Shown in pieces: positions 20,966-31,217 of a DNA stretch of 64,000 nt. The position numbers and the translations under genes were made by a program. The stretch spans positions 23,311-87,310 of the forward strand of contig DXDR01000083.1 in the NCBI GenBank assembly GCA_019115385.1, given 5' to 3'. The notes below the pieces were generated by a model. That model saw only the letters and a program-made list of their open reading frames with translations. It did not search any database and had not been told where the DNA came from. Each line of letters begins with the position of its first letter. Within the stretch, counting starts at the first letter, position 1. The stretch is from Candidatus Mediterraneibacter avicola (GTDB lineage: Bacteria > Bacillota > Clostridia > Lachnospirales > Lachnospiraceae).

Positions 20966-22291
20966 ATGGAATTAAACGGACTTTTAGCTGCCGGGATTTA
21001 TGACTGGCCGGTCATAAAGCAGATATCCTGGCTGCTGGGACAGGTTATGAACGGGATCTACAATGTGCTTGATGCCATCGGGATCCAGAACATCGGCGTG
21101 AGCATTATCATTTTCACGGTTATCGTGTATACGCTTCTGATTCCGCTCACGATCAAACAGCAGAAATTTTCAAAGATGCAGAGCGTTATGACGCCTGAGA
21201 TCAGAAAGATCCAGAAAAAGTATGAGGGGAAAAGAGACCAGGCTTCCATGCTGAAGCAGCAGGAGGAGATGAACGCCGTATATGACAAATACGGGACAAA
21301 GATGTCCAGCGGATGTCTTCCCTCTCTGATCCAGATGCTCTTCCTGTTCGGTCTGTATCCGGTTGTTCAGAACATACCGAGATATGTAGATAAGGTCAGT
21401 GAAGTGTACATGCCTCTTGTAGATAAGATTCAGTCTATATCCGGTTCCCAGGCTATTATGGAGAAAATCGGAGAGGCCAGCCCGGTGCTGATGAATCCGG
21501 ATTCTTATGATTATTCAAAGGCCAGTACACTTGTAGAAGTTCTTTATAAATTTCAGGATGCTACATGGACAGCGCTGACAGACAAGATGCCTCAGGTTGA
21601 GAATATTGCAAACAGCACGAAAGATCAGATTGGAAATCTGAATGAATTTCTTGGTATTAATATCGGAGCCCATCCGTGGAATCTTCTCATGGATGCACTT
21701 AAGGACTTTTCTGTCGTTGCTATCATCCTGGCTGTTCTCATTCCTGTTCTGGCGGGTCTTACACAGTTTTTGAGCGTGAAGCTCTCACAGGCCGGTTCAG
21801 CGTCCCTGATGGATGATAAGGACAACCCGATGGCAGGTTCCATGAAGACCATGATATATACTATGCCGCTCATTTCAGTCGTATTTGGTTTTACGCTTCC
21901 GGCAGGTCTTGGACTTTACTGGATCGCCAGCGCGGCGGTGAGATGTGTGCAGCAGCTCGCGATCAATAAATATCTGAGCAAGAAATCAGTTGAGGATATT
22001 ATTGCAGAGAACCAGAAGAAAATGAAAAAGAAGATCGAGAAAAAGGGAGCTCCTGCAAAAGAAATCAACAGAATGGCGACAACCAGTACAAGAAATGTAG
22101 GAAATAATACAAACACAAAGAAAAATCAGGCTGAGAAGGATGAGAAGATAAGACAGGCGCAGGAGTTTGCAAAAAATGCAAAGCCGGGAAGCCTTACAGC
22201 GAAAGCAAATCTTGTCTCAAGATATAACAGCGGTCAGAAATCAGAGCAGCCTTCACAGGATAAGGCTTCTGAAAAGAAAGGAAAGAAATAA
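20966..22291 (+). CDS. yidC: YidC/Oxa1 membrane protein insertase
   Basis: IFTVIVYTLLIPLTIKQQKFSKMQSVMTPEIRKIQKKYEGKRD; SGCLPSLIQMLFLFGLYPVV; position in rpmH-rnpA-yidD-yidC-jag operon. Confidence 0.96.
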   Translation: MELNGLLAAGIYDWPVIKQISWLLGQVMNGIYNVLDAIGIQNIGVSIIIFTVIVYTLLIPLTIKQQKFSKMQSVMTPEIRKIQKKYEGKRDQASMLKQQEEMNAVYDKYGTKMSSGCLPSLIQMLFLFGLYPVVQNIPRYVDKVSEVYMPLVDKIQSISGSQAIMEKIGEASPVLMNPDSYDYSKASTLVEVLYKFQDATWTALTDKMPQVENIANSTKDQIGNLNEFLGINIGAHPWNLLMDALKDFSVVAIILAVLIPVLAGLTQFLSVKLSQAGSASLMDDKDNPMAGSMKTMIYTMPLISVVFGFTLPAGLGLYWIASAAVRCVQQLAINKYLSKKSVEDIIAENQKKMKKKIEKKGAPAKEINRMATTSTRNVGNNTNTKKNQAEKDEKIRQAQEFAKNAKPGSLTAKANLVSRYNSGQKSEQPSQDKASEKKGKK

Positions 22292-22292
22292 A

Positions 22293-23153
22293 ATGAAAGG
22301 TAGTATCAGGGTATCGGCAAAGACACTGGACGATGCGATCACTGAGGCATCTGTTCAGCTGGGAGTTACAAGTGACAGGCTGGAATATGACGTAATTGAA
22401 AAGGGAAGCGCAGGATTTCTCGGAATCGGAATGAAACAGGCTGTGATCGAAGCCTGGAGAAAAGAAGAGCCGGAAGAAGAAAAGCAGGATATAAAAGAAA
22501 TCTTTTCTGAGAGTGAGATTCTCGGCGAACTGAAAAATGAACGCCCTGTAAATGAAAAAAGAGAAAAGAAAGAAAAACGTCAGAGAGACCAGAAGAAAGA
22601 AGCTAAGAAGGAAGAAATAAAGGAAGAAGTCAAGGCAGAAGAAACAACAGAAGAGGCGGCTCCTGTAAAGGAAGAAAAAAATAAGCCTGTAGAAGTTGAG
22701 CCTCAGACTGTCAGCGCTGTTGAAAAATTTATACAGGATACACTCGGTGCTATGAATATGGAGGTTGAGATTTCTTCAGAAATTGACGGAGACGGAGCTC
22801 TCTGTGTAAATATGAAGGGAGAGCACATGGGAATCCTCATAGGAAAAAGAGGACAGACTCTCGACTCTCTCCAGTACCTTGCAAACCGTGTTGCAAATAA
22901 GCATCAGGAAGGCTATGTGAGAGTGAAGCTTGATACTGAGAATTACCGTGCGAGAAGAGAAGAGACTCTGAGACATCTTGCCAAGAATATTGCACATAAG
23001 GTAAAGAGAACAAGAAGACCTGTTTCTCTCGAACCTATGAATCCATATGAGAGAAGGATCATCCACTCTGCACTGCAGTCAGATCCTTATGTGACGACCC
23101 ACAGTGAAGGAGAGGATCCTTACAGAAAGGTTGTCGTTACATTAAAGAAATAG
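22293..23153 (+). CDS. jag: Jag/KhpB RNA-binding protein (Jag-N, KH, R3H)
   Basis: MKGSIRVSAKTLDDAITEASVQLGVTSDRLEYDVIEKGSAGFLGIG; GILIGKRGQTLDSLQYLANRVAN; R3H-like C-terminus. Confidence 0.93.
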   Translation: MKGSIRVSAKTLDDAITEASVQLGVTSDRLEYDVIEKGSAGFLGIGMKQAVIEAWRKEEPEEEKQDIKEIFSESEILGELKNERPVNEKREKKEKRQRDQKKEAKKEEIKEEVKAEETTEEAAPVKEEKNKPVEVEPQTVSAVEKFIQDTLGAMNMEVEISSEIDGDGALCVNMKGEHMGILIGKRGQTLDSLQYLANRVANKHQEGYVRVKLDTENYRARREETLRHLAKNIAHKVKRTRRPVSLEPMNPYERRIIHSALQSDPYVTTHSEGEDPYRKVVVTLKK

Positions 23154-23177
23154 TGGAAAATTAAAACGACGGAAGCG

Positions 23178-23232
23178 AAAGAACGTTAACGCTTCACGGA
23201 TTCTTTCGTGAAGCTTAAAACGTTCTTTTTTA
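23178..23232 (+). terminator. Intrinsic terminator after jag
   Basis: GAACGTTaacGCTTCACG ... CGTGAAGCttaaAACGTTC followed by TTTTTTATT. Confidence 0.8.
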
Positions 23233-23310
23233 TTCTATAGGAAAGTCCGCCGGGCTGTCCAGTTCGTTGCTTGAGGGAATAAAATGCCCTATGGGCAGAA
23301 ATGAAAGGGT

Positions 23311-24687
23311 ATGATTATGGAGAATGAAACAATCGCCGCAATTTCCACAGGAATGACCAATGCGGGAATCGGGATCGTAAGGATAAGCGGAGAGGATGCA
23401 TTTGCGGCAGCGGATAAGATATTCAGGGGAAAAGTAAAAATATCAGAATGCAGAAGCCATACGATCCATTATGGAAATATCGTAGACGGGGATGATGTGC
23501 TGGATGAAGTTCTTGTCATGGTAATGAAAGGTCCCCGGACATTTACCGGGGAGGATACGGTGGAAATCAACTGCCACGGGGGCACTTATGTAGTGAAAAA
23601 AGTCCTGGATGCAGTGCTCAAATGCGGAGTGCGGCCGGCTCAGCCCGGAGAATTTACAAAAAGAGCCTTTTTGAATGGAAAGCTTGATCTGTCGCAGGCG
23701 GAGGCGGTGTCCGATCTTATTTCATCCAGCAGTGATTATGCTCTAAAAAGTTCTGTCAGTCAATTAAAAGGAAATGTAAAAAATAAAATAAATAATATAA
23801 GAAACAAAATAATATACAACACAGCTTTTATTGAGTCGGCGCTTGATGACCCGGAGCATATAAGTGTTGATGGTTATGGAGAAGAGCTTAAAAAAGTTTC
23901 TTTAGATATTATAAAAGAACTAAAAGAACTTATAGATTCTTATGATGATGGAAAAATCTTTAAAGAAGGTATCCAGACTGTAATCGTAGGAAAGCCGAAT
24001 GCAGGAAAGTCTTCTCTTTTAAATGTTCTTTCAGGGTATGAGAGAGCAATCGTCACAGATATAGAAGGTACGACAAGGGATGTACTGGAGGAGCAGATCA
24101 GCCTTCAGGGTATTACTCTGAATGTAGTAGATACTGCGGGAATCAGACAGACTGAGGACCGGGTGGAAAAAATAGGAGTGGACCGTGCGGTAGACTATGT
24201 GAAAAAGGCTGATCTTGTAATTTATGTGGCTGACAGTTCAAGAGAGTTGGATGAAAATGATGAAAAAATTCTGGATATGATTTATGATAAAAGGAAGATC
24301 ATACTTCTGAATAAGTCGGATCTGAACACAGTTATTACAAAGGAAAAGATGGAGAAAAGGTCGGGGGGAGCCCCTGTGATCCAGATTTCAGCGAGAGAAG
24401 AGACGGGAATAAGAGAACTGGGAAACGCGATAAAAGATATGTTTCTCAGGGGTGACGTTTCGTTTAATGAAGAGGTTTATATTACCAGCGCCAGACAGAA
24501 AAATGCTCTTATAGATAGTATGAAAAGCATGGAAAAGGTTATCGAAAGTATAGACAGCGGTATGCCCGAGGATTTTTATTCTATTGATCTGATGGACGCT
24601 TATGATGCTTTAGGAAGTATAACAGGAGAATCAGCAGGAGAAGATTTGATCAATGAAATATTCAGCAAATTTTGTATGGGAAAATAA
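23311..24687 (+). CDS. mnmE: tRNA modification GTPase MnmE
   Basis: [47 protein letters not shown]-terminal FSKFCMGK. Confidence 0.98.
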   Translation: MIMENETIAAISTGMTNAGIGIVRISGEDAFAAADKIFRGKVKISECRSHTIHYGNIVDGDDVLDEVLVMVMKGPRTFTGEDTVEINCHGGTYVVKKVLDAVLKCGVRPAQPGEFTKRAFLNGKLDLSQAEAVSDLISSSSDYALKSSVSQLKGNVKNKINNIRNKIIYNTAFIESALDDPEHISVDGYGEELKKVSLDIIKELKELIDSYDDGKIFKEGIQTVIVGKPNAGKSSLLNVLSGYERAIVTDIEGTTRDVLEEQISLQGITLNVVDTAGIRQTEDRVEKIGVDRAVDYVKKADLVIYVADSSRELDENDEKILDMIYDKRKIILLNKSDLNTVITKEKMEKRSGGAPVIQISAREETGIRELGNAIKDMFLRGDVSFNEEVYITSARQKNALIDSMKSMEKVIESIDSGMPEDFYSIDLMDAYDALGSITGESAGEDLINEIFSKFCMGK

Positions 24688-26572
24688 AGATTATTATGAT
24701 ATTGTCGTCGTAGGAGCGGGCCATGCGGGATGTGAAGCTGCACTTGCCTGCGCCAGGCTTGGTTTTCATACTGTGATTTTTACCGTCAGTGTGGACAGCA
24801 TTGCTCTTATGCCGTGTAATCCAAATATAGGGGGAAGTTCCAAAGGACATCTGGTAAGGGAAGTGGATGCGCTGGGCGGAGAAATGGGGAAGGTAATAGA
24901 CAGAACATTTATCCAGTCTAAAATGCTGAATCGCTCAAAGGGTCCGGCGGTACATTCGCTTCGCGCCCAGGCTGACAAGGCGGAGTACAGCCGGGCTATG
25001 CGGCAGGTACTGGAAGACCAGGATAATCTGGATATCAGGCAGATGGAAGTTACAGAAATCCTGGCAGAGGATGGAAAAGTTACGGGAGTAAAAACTTATT
25101 CTGGCGCCCTTTACCGGTGCCGGGCCGTTATTCTCTGTACAGGGACTTATCTGAAGGCCAGATGCATTTATGGAGATGTGAGCACATATACGGGGCCAAA
25201 CGGACTGCAGAGCGCTAATTATCTTACGGACAGTCTGAAAGCTTTGGGAGTTAAGATGTATCGGTTTAAGACAGGTACACCGGCCAGGATTGACAGAAAC
25301 TCAGTTGATTTCAGCAGGATGGAAGAGCAGAAAGGAGATGAAAGGATTGTTCCTTTTTCCTTTACGACAGATCCTGAGACGGTTCAGATCGATCAGGCTT
25401 CCTGCTGGCTTACTTACACAAATGAAAAAACCCATGAAATTATAAGAGAAAACCTCGACAGATCTCCCCTGTTTTCCGGCGCTATAGAGGGAACAGGCCC
25501 CAGATATTGTCCTTCTATTGAAGATAAGGTCGTAAAATTTCCTGACAAAAACAGGCATCAGGTTTTTATTGAGCCTGAGGGACTCCATACAACGGAAATG
25601 TATGTGGGAGGAATGTCCAGTTCGCTTCCGGAAGATGTGCAGTATGCCATGTACAGAAGTGTTCCCGGACTGGAACATGCAAAAATCGTGCGGAATGCCT
25701 ATGCCATAGAATACGATTGTATTGACGCCAGACAGCTTAAGAGTACGCTGGAGTTTAAAAATATAGACGGACTTTTCAGCGGCGGCCAGTTTAACGGAAG
25801 TTCCGGGTATGAGGAAGCAGCGGCCCAGGGACTGATGGCCGGTATCAACGCTGCGAGGAAGCTTCAGGGCAAGGAGGGGATTGTGATCGACCGGTCCCAG
25901 GGGTATATCGGTGTTTTGATCGACGATCTTGTTACAAAAGAAAGTCACGAGCCTTACCGTATGATGACCTCAAGAGCTGAGTACAGACTGCTCCTCAGAC
26001 AGGATAATGCAGATCTCAGACTTACGAAGATAGGCTATGAAGCAGGGCTGATCGACGAGGATAGATATAAAAAACTTCTTAAAAAAGAGGAGATGATCGA
26101 TCAGGAAATCTATCGTGTAAATCATGTGAATATCGGCACAACCCCAAAAGTTCAGGAAATCCTCCGCTCCTGCGGAAGTACAGAACTTAATTCTGGAACA
26201 ACTCTTGCAGAGCTGATACGGCGTCCTGAGCTGTCTTACGAGAAACTTGCTCTGATTGATAAAAACCGCCCGGAACTGCCCGATGATGTAAAGGAGCAGG
26301 TGGATATTAATATAAAATATGAAGGGTATATCAGACGCCAGCTCAGACAGGTAGAACAGTTTAAAAAGCTGGAGAATAAGAGGATTCCTGATGATATTGA
26401 CTATAATAATATAAATAGTCTCAGGATAGAAGCTAAACAGAAACTTAGTGAAATAAAGCCCCTGTCGGTGGGACAGGCTTCAAGGATATCTGGAGTCTCC
26501 CCTGCAGATATTTCGGTACTTCTTGTTTATCTGACAGGCGGAAGTTCCGGTTCTTCGGGACATAAGTCTTAA
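24653..26572 (+). CDS. mnmG: tRNA uridine-5-carboxymethylaminomethyl modification enzyme MnmG
   Basis: [72 protein letters not shown]. Confidence 0.98.
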   Translation: MKYSANFVWENKDYYDIVVVGAGHAGCEAALACARLGFHTVIFTVSVDSIALMPCNPNIGGSSKGHLVREVDALGGEMGKVIDRTFIQSKMLNRSKGPAVHSLRAQADKAEYSRAMRQVLEDQDNLDIRQMEVTEILAEDGKVTGVKTYSGALYRCRAVILCTGTYLKARCIYGDVSTYTGPNGLQSANYLTDSLKALGVKMYRFKTGTPARIDRNSVDFSRMEEQKGDERIVPFSFTTDPETVQIDQASCWLTYTNEKTHEIIRENLDRSPLFSGAIEGTGPRYCPSIEDKVVKFPDKNRHQVFIEPEGLHTTEMYVGGMSSSLPEDVQYAMYRSVPGLEHAKIVRNAYAIEYDCIDARQLKSTLEFKNIDGLFSGGQFNGSSGYEEAAAQGLMAGINAARKLQGKEGIVIDRSQGYIGVLIDDLVTKESHEPYRMMTSRAEYRLLLRQDNADLRLTKIGYEAGLIDEDRYKKLLKKEEMIDQEIYRVNHVNIGTTPKVQEILRSCGSTELNSGTTLAELIRRPELSYEKLALIDKNRPELPDDVKEQVDINIKYEGYIRRQLRQVEQFKKLENKRIPDDIDYNNINSLRIEAKQKLSEIKPLSVGQASRISGVSPADISVLLVYLTGGSSGSSGHKS

Positions 26573-26608
26573 ATATTTTTTAACGCAAATATTAATTTAT
26601 TGTATTTT

Positions 26609-26640
26609 ATGTAAAAGTGATATATTTATCACTTTTACAT
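26609..26640. repeat. Perfect 14-bp inverted repeat upstream of rsmG
   Basis: ATGTAAAAGTGATA-TATT-TATCACTTTTACAT. Confidence 0.85.
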
Positions 26641-26675
26641 AATGTATAACTACTAGAATTACAGGAATATATATA

Positions 26676-27386
26676 ATGGAAAATAAATTTGACAACGAAT
26701 TAGAAAAAATGAATATCAGGCTGACCGATGATCAGAAGAGCCAATTTGATCTGTATTATGAATTGCTTATAGAGTGGAATCGTGTTATGAATCTTACCGG
26801 TATTACAGATTACGATGAGGTTAACCTCAAGCATTTTACAGATAGTCTGACGATCAGCAGAATAATTGATATGGCACAGATAAACACTCTTATAGATGTG
26901 GGAACAGGTGCAGGTTTTCCGGGAATACCGATTAAGATTGCCTTTCCGCATATAAAAGTTTACCTGCTTGATTCGCTTAATAAGAGAATCAAATTTTTAA
27001 ATGAAGTGATAAAAAAACTTGGATTAAAAAATATATATGCGTTCCATGGAAGAGCTGAAGATTTTGCAAAAGACAGGCAGTACAGAGAGAAGTTTGATGT
27101 ATGTGTATCAAGAGCTGTGGCTAATCTGTCTACTTTAAGTGAGTATTGTATACCCTTTGTAAAAACAGGAGGATATTTTGTTTCCTACAAAGGCGGAGAT
27201 TCAGATGAAGAAGTCGTGAGGTCTGAAAATGCAATCACACTTCTTGGCGGAGAAATTGAAAATACGGACAGGTTTTTCCTGCCTGATACAGATATGGGAA
27301 GAACTCTTATAAAAATCAGAAAGAGAAAGAGCACACCGAACAGATATCCGCGGAAAGCAGGAATACCGTCAAAGGAACCGTTATAA
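26676..27386 (+). CDS. rsmG: 16S rRNA (guanine527-N7)-methyltransferase RsmG
   Basis: HFTDSLTISR, LIDVGTGAGFPGIPIKIAFP, VCVSRAVANLSTLSEYCIPFVKTGGYFVSYKG. Confidence 0.96.
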   Translation: MENKFDNELEKMNIRLTDDQKSQFDLYYELLIEWNRVMNLTGITDYDEVNLKHFTDSLTISRIIDMAQINTLIDVGTGAGFPGIPIKIAFPHIKVYLLDSLNKRIKFLNEVIKKLGLKNIYAFHGRAEDFAKDRQYREKFDVCVSRAVANLSTLSEYCIPFVKTGGYFVSYKGGDSDEEVVRSENAITLLGGEIENTDRFFLPDTDMGRTLIKIRKRKSTPNRYPRKAGIPSKEPL

Positions 27387-27433
27387 AAAGAGGACCGGCA
27401 TTCTCAGTACCAGAGAATGCCGGTCCTCTTTTT
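27385..27433. terminator. Bidirectional terminator between convergent rsmG and alpha/beta hydrolase
   Basis: AAAAAGAGGACCGGCATTCTC-agtacca-GAGAATGCCGGTCCTCTTTTT, perfect stem. Confidence 0.95.
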
Positions 27434-28394
27434 ATGATTCTTCTGACAGGAGAATTTTTACTTGATCTACAAACTCATCCGGTTTTTCCATGTGAGGCAT
27501 CTTTTTCGCTTTATCTATCCCCATAATTTCAATCGAAGGAAGATAATTCTGATATTGATTTGCTGAAAGGATATTTTCGGGATTTCCGTTTCCAGTAATA
27601 ATAAATATACTGTTAGTTAATTTATCCATGCAGCATATCACATTTGTATTGGTAAATCTTGATACCTTACTTGCATATAAAAATTTAGAATGGGTTTTCT
27701 TTTTTTGTGAAGCCTCCCTAAATGCTAAAATGTCTTTTTCGTCTATTTCATTTTGATCATAATAGTAGGAGGATGAAAATTCCTGTGATATTGTACGCCT
27801 GTTTATTTTCATATTGTATATAAATGTTCCTATAACAGGTGTATAAAGGAGGTATTTAACCAATTTAAAACGCTTAGTCGGTATTTTTGCAAGATTTATC
27901 ATATCAGGCGGATTTATCATCACAACGCGGTCAATTACTGAGTCATCATTTGAACAGGCCATCAATACAAAAGAGGACGATTCCCCGGAAACTATAACAT
28001 CTGTCTTTCTGCCTATAATATGTTTTATAAAATCGGCAATCATCTGAACATACAAATAATTTGTATATGTAAGAATAGGACGATCTGAGCATCCACAGCC
28101 CAGTAAATCTATACTATATACAGTATAAGTTTTTGAAAGTTCCTTTTCAACCTTATTCCATTCGTATAAAGATGAACAAACATTTAAGTCATGAATAAGC
28201 AGAATTGGATTGCCAGAGCCGGATTTTTTATAGGCAATCTTACCGAATCTCCAGTCATAGTATTTGTAAGCGTCGCTATCCAGTAAATTGTCGGCTGTTG
28301 ATATATAATGGAAGATACGATTTATAACATGCATAGTTCCAACTGCAGCCCCTGTGAAAACTGCGGCAATGCCAAGTTTTCTTTTTATACTCAC
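27432..28394 (-). CDS. Alpha/beta hydrolase fold protein
   Basis: GSGNPILLIHDLNVCSSLYEWNKVEKELSKTYTVYSIDLLGCGCSDRP; VIVSGESSSFVLMACSN; MPHMEKPDEFV. Confidence 0.8.
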   Translation of the reverse strand: MSIKRKLGIAAVFTGAAVGTMHVINRIFHYISTADNLLDSDAYKYYDWRFGKIAYKKSGSGNPILLIHDLNVCSSLYEWNKVEKELSKTYTVYSIDLLGCGCSDRPILTYTNYLYVQMIADFIKHIIGRKTDVIVSGESSSFVLMACSNDDSVIDRVVMINPPDMINLAKIPTKRFKLVKYLLYTPVIGTFIYNMKINRRTISQEFSSSYYYDQNEIDEKDILAFREASQKKKTHSKFLYASKVSRFTNTNVICCMDKLTNSIFIITGNGNPENILSANQYQNYLPSIEIMGIDKAKKMPHMEKPDEFVDQVKILLSEES

Positions 28395-28470
28395 ACCTCA
28401 TCACCTGCTTTCCTTATTTTCTATTATTATACTACATTGATATACCTAAATAAAGACTAAATTCTTTAAA

Positions 28471-28486
28471 TGTTTCACGTGAAACA
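28471..28486. promoter_or_regulatory. parS: parS site (ParB-binding centromere palindrome)
   Basis: TGTTTCACGTGAAACA, perfect match to the bacterial consensus. Confidence 0.97.
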
Positions 28487-28778
28487 TTTAAAATTGATTT
28501 ACTTCAAAATAATCCAGATTCAGTAAATTATCTAAGTATAAATAATAAACCGAAAGATAGTCAAAAAAATTATGTACTCGTAAAATCTTAAAGTGTGTAT
28601 ATAAAAAAAGTAAGAAATATGGATGAATATGAAAGATAGAGAACATAAAAAAGCGTTCATTCTTTTTCTTTCCTTTTGTCAGGATAGTGTCAATGTTCTG
28701 AGCGTAAACGTAGATTCCACATTGCACAATCCCTGATTGTGCCCTTAAATCCTCTATGTAAATGTAAATTTGTAAAAA

Positions 28779-28794
28779 TGTTTCACGTGAAACA
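28779..28794. promoter_or_regulatory. parS: parS site (second copy)
   Basis: TGTTTCACGTGAAACA, upstream of parA. Confidence 0.97.
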
Positions 28795-28881
28795 TTATAT
28801 TATGGATAAATATCAAGAAAGGTGATATAATGAAACGGTACACGATAAAAAATTGATAAAGAAGCTTGTCAGGAGGTTGAA

Positions 28882-29649
28882 ATGGGGAGAATAATAGCAA
28901 TCGCCAATCAAAAGGGCGGAGTGGGAAAGACTACAACAGCAATTAATTTATCAGCATCTCTTGCGAGTATGAACAAAAAGGTACTTGCACTTGATATGGA
29001 CCCACAGGGAAATATGACAAGTGGATTAGGTGTGGATAAGGATGAAGTTGAAAAGACGGTCTACGATTTGATTATCAGTAATGCCGGAATTGAAGAGTGC
29101 ATTTGCAGAGATGTACTCGAAAACCTGGATGTTCTTCCGTCAAATATTAATTTATCAGCAGCAGAAATTGAACTTATCGGTGTGGATAATAAAGAATATA
29201 TCCTCAGAGAAGAAGCTGAAAAGGTTAAAGAACAGTATGATTTTATTATTATTGACTGTCCCCCGGCCCTGAGTATGCTTACAATTAATGCTATGACTAC
29301 AGCAGATTCGGTTCTTGTGCCGATACAATGTGAATACTACGCACTTGAAGGGTTAAGTCAGCTGATACATACTATTGAACTTGTACAGGAAAGACTGAAT
29401 CCGACTCTGGAAATCGAAGGAGTTGTATTTACTATGTACGATGCCAGAACAAATCTTTCTCTTCAGGTTGTCGAAAATGTAAAAGATAATCTGAATCAGA
29501 ATATTTATAAAACCATTATTCCAAGAAATATACGACTGGCAGAAGCGCCAAGTTATGGAATGCCAATAAATCTCTATGATCCAAAATCTACAGGCGCAGA
29601 GAGTTATATGTTGTTAGCAGAAGAAGTGATTCATAAAGGAGAGGAATAA
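28882..29649 (+). CDS. parA: ParA/Soj chromosome partitioning ATPase
   Basis: IIAIANQKGGVGKTTTAINLSASLA; LALDMDPQGNMTSGLG; IIDCPPALSMLT. Confidence 0.97.
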   Translation: MGRIIAIANQKGGVGKTTTAINLSASLASMNKKVLALDMDPQGNMTSGLGVDKDEVEKTVYDLIISNAGIEECICRDVLENLDVLPSNINLSAAEIELIGVDNKEYILREEAEKVKEQYDFIIIDCPPALSMLTINAMTTADSVLVPIQCEYYALEGLSQLIHTIELVQERLNPTLEIEGVVFTMYDARTNLSLQVVENVKDNLNQNIYKTIIPRNIRLAEAPSYGMPINLYDPKSTGAESYMLLAEEVIHKGEE

Positions 29650-29650
29650 T

Positions 29651-30562
29651 ATGGCAGTGAAAAGAAATGGATTGGGCAAAGGCCTGGACAGTCTTATTCC
29701 AAATAAGACAGAAAAAGCCGCCGCTGTTGAGAAAAAGAATGTGAATAAAACGGAAGAAAAAGAAAACGGGACTGGAGAAATACTTGTAAAAATCAACCAG
29801 GTAGAGCCAAACAGGGAGCAGCCCAGAAAAGAATTTGATGAGGATTCTCTGATGGAACTTGCTGATTCTATCAAACAGTTCGGAATACTTCAGCCTCTTC
29901 TTGTGCAAAAACGAAAAGATTACTATGAGATTATCGCTGGTGAACGAAGATGGCGCGCGGCAAAGATTGCAGGGATAAAAGAAGTCCCGATCATAGTAAA
30001 AGAATATACAGACCAGGAAATCGTGGAAATTTCTCTTATAGAAAATATACAGAGAGAAAATCTGAATCCGATTGAAGAAGCAATGGCATATAAGAGACTG
30101 CTGGAGGAATTTGATCTGAAACAGGATGAGGTTGCAGAAAGAGTTTCGAAGAGCAGGACCGCAGTTACAAACTCTATGCGTCTCCTGAAGTTGAGTGCGA
30201 GGGTCCAGCAGATGATCGTGGATGATATGATAAGTACCGGACACGCAAGGGCGCTTCTTGCTCTTGATGATGAGGAACAACAGTACCAGCTTGCTAACCG
30301 GATTTTTGATGAGAAACTCAGTGTAAGAGAGACTGAAAAAATCGTTAAAGCATTAAAAAATCCAAAAAAAGAAGTTAAAAAGCAAAAAATAGAACATACG
30401 TTTGTATACAATAATCTTGAAGAGCAAATGAAAAACATTATAGGCACAAAGGTAAGTGTTAATCCGAAAGCGAATGGAAAAGGAAAAATAGAGATAGAAT
30501 ATTATTCTGAGGAAGAACTGGAAAGAATCTATGATCTGATCATGACAATAAGAACAGAATAG
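29651..30562 (+). CDS. parB: ParB/Spo0J chromosome partitioning protein
   Basis: NGLGKGLDSLIP; LADSIKQFGILQPLLV; YEIIAGERRWRAAKIAGIKEVPIIV; IENIQRENLNPIEEA. Confidence 0.97.
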   Translation: MAVKRNGLGKGLDSLIPNKTEKAAAVEKKNVNKTEEKENGTGEILVKINQVEPNREQPRKEFDEDSLMELADSIKQFGILQPLLVQKRKDYYEIIAGERRWRAAKIAGIKEVPIIVKEYTDQEIVEISLIENIQRENLNPIEEAMAYKRLLEEFDLKQDEVAERVSKSRTAVTNSMRLLKLSARVQQMIVDDMISTGHARALLALDDEEQQYQLANRIFDEKLSVRETEKIVKALKNPKKEVKKQKIEHTFVYNNLEEQMKNIIGTKVSVNPKANGKGKIEIEYYSEEELERIYDLIMTIRTE

Positions 30563-30681
30563 AAAACAACATAGTGGAAACGGCAGCCGGATGAATGTAT
30601 ACTGCTCAGAGGGAAAAGGAGGAAAAGAAGCGGGAAGAGTAAAGTGAGAGGGAGAATGAATAAGAAGGAGATGAAAACAAA

Positions 30682-31206
30682 ATGAACGGAATACTTGAAA
30701 CTTTGGGGATTGATCCGTTTTATCTGTTCATAGCTGTATTTATACTGCTGGCAGTACTGATCGTTCTTTATGTACTGCTCAATGAGAGATACAGAAAGCT
30801 TCAAAGAAGCTACGCAACATTCATGAAAGGGAAAAATGCAAAGAATCTTGAGAAAAGTATCTTTGCAAGATTTGAAGAACTGGAGGAAATTTCTGCACTG
30901 GCAAAGGAAAACCGTGAAGAAATCAATAAAATATACAAAAAGATGGAAGGGCATTACCAGAAGGTGGGAATCGTAAAATATGACGCTTTTCACGAAATGG
31001 GCGGCGAGTTAAGCTTTGCCCTTGCCATGCTGGATGAAAATGATAATGGCTGGATATTCAATGCAATGCACAGCAGAGAAGGCTGTTATACTTATATCAA
31101 AGAAATTATAAAAGGCGAAAGTTATATCGAACTCGCCGAGGAAGAAAGAAAATGCCTGGAAAAAGCTATATATCAGGAAGAATACGATATTAAAAAAGGA
31201 ATGTGA
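30682..31206 (+). CDS. DUF4446 family protein
   Basis: Single N-terminal TM; KVGIVKYDAFHEMGGELSFALAMLDENDNGWIFNAMHSREGCYTYIKEI; parB-serS context. Confidence 0.8.
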   Translation: MNGILETLGIDPFYLFIAVFILLAVLIVLYVLLNERYRKLQRSYATFMKGKNAKNLEKSIFARFEELEEISALAKENREEINKIYKKMEGHYQKVGIVKYDAFHEMGGELSFALAMLDENDNGWIFNAMHSREGCYTYIKEIIKGESYIELAEEERKCLEKAIYQEEYDIKKGM

Positions 31207-31217
31207 GGAAAAGATAA

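Noticed and set aside
23236-23310. GGAAAGTCCGCCGGGCT, reminiscent of an RNase P RNA conserved region
   Set aside because: Only ~75 nt to the mnmE start and no matching second conserved region, so a full RNase P RNA cannot fit.
28488-28727. 79-aa minus-strand ORF in the parS gap
   Set aside because: AT-rich, Phe/Tyr/Leu-rich chance ORF with no family signal; region better explained as centromere/regulatory DNA.
30563-31217. Possible T-box leader for serS
   Set aside because: serS follows DUF4446 by about 11 bp and no T-box signature (AGGGTGG/TGGNACCGCG) or specifier-like leader is visible upstream.
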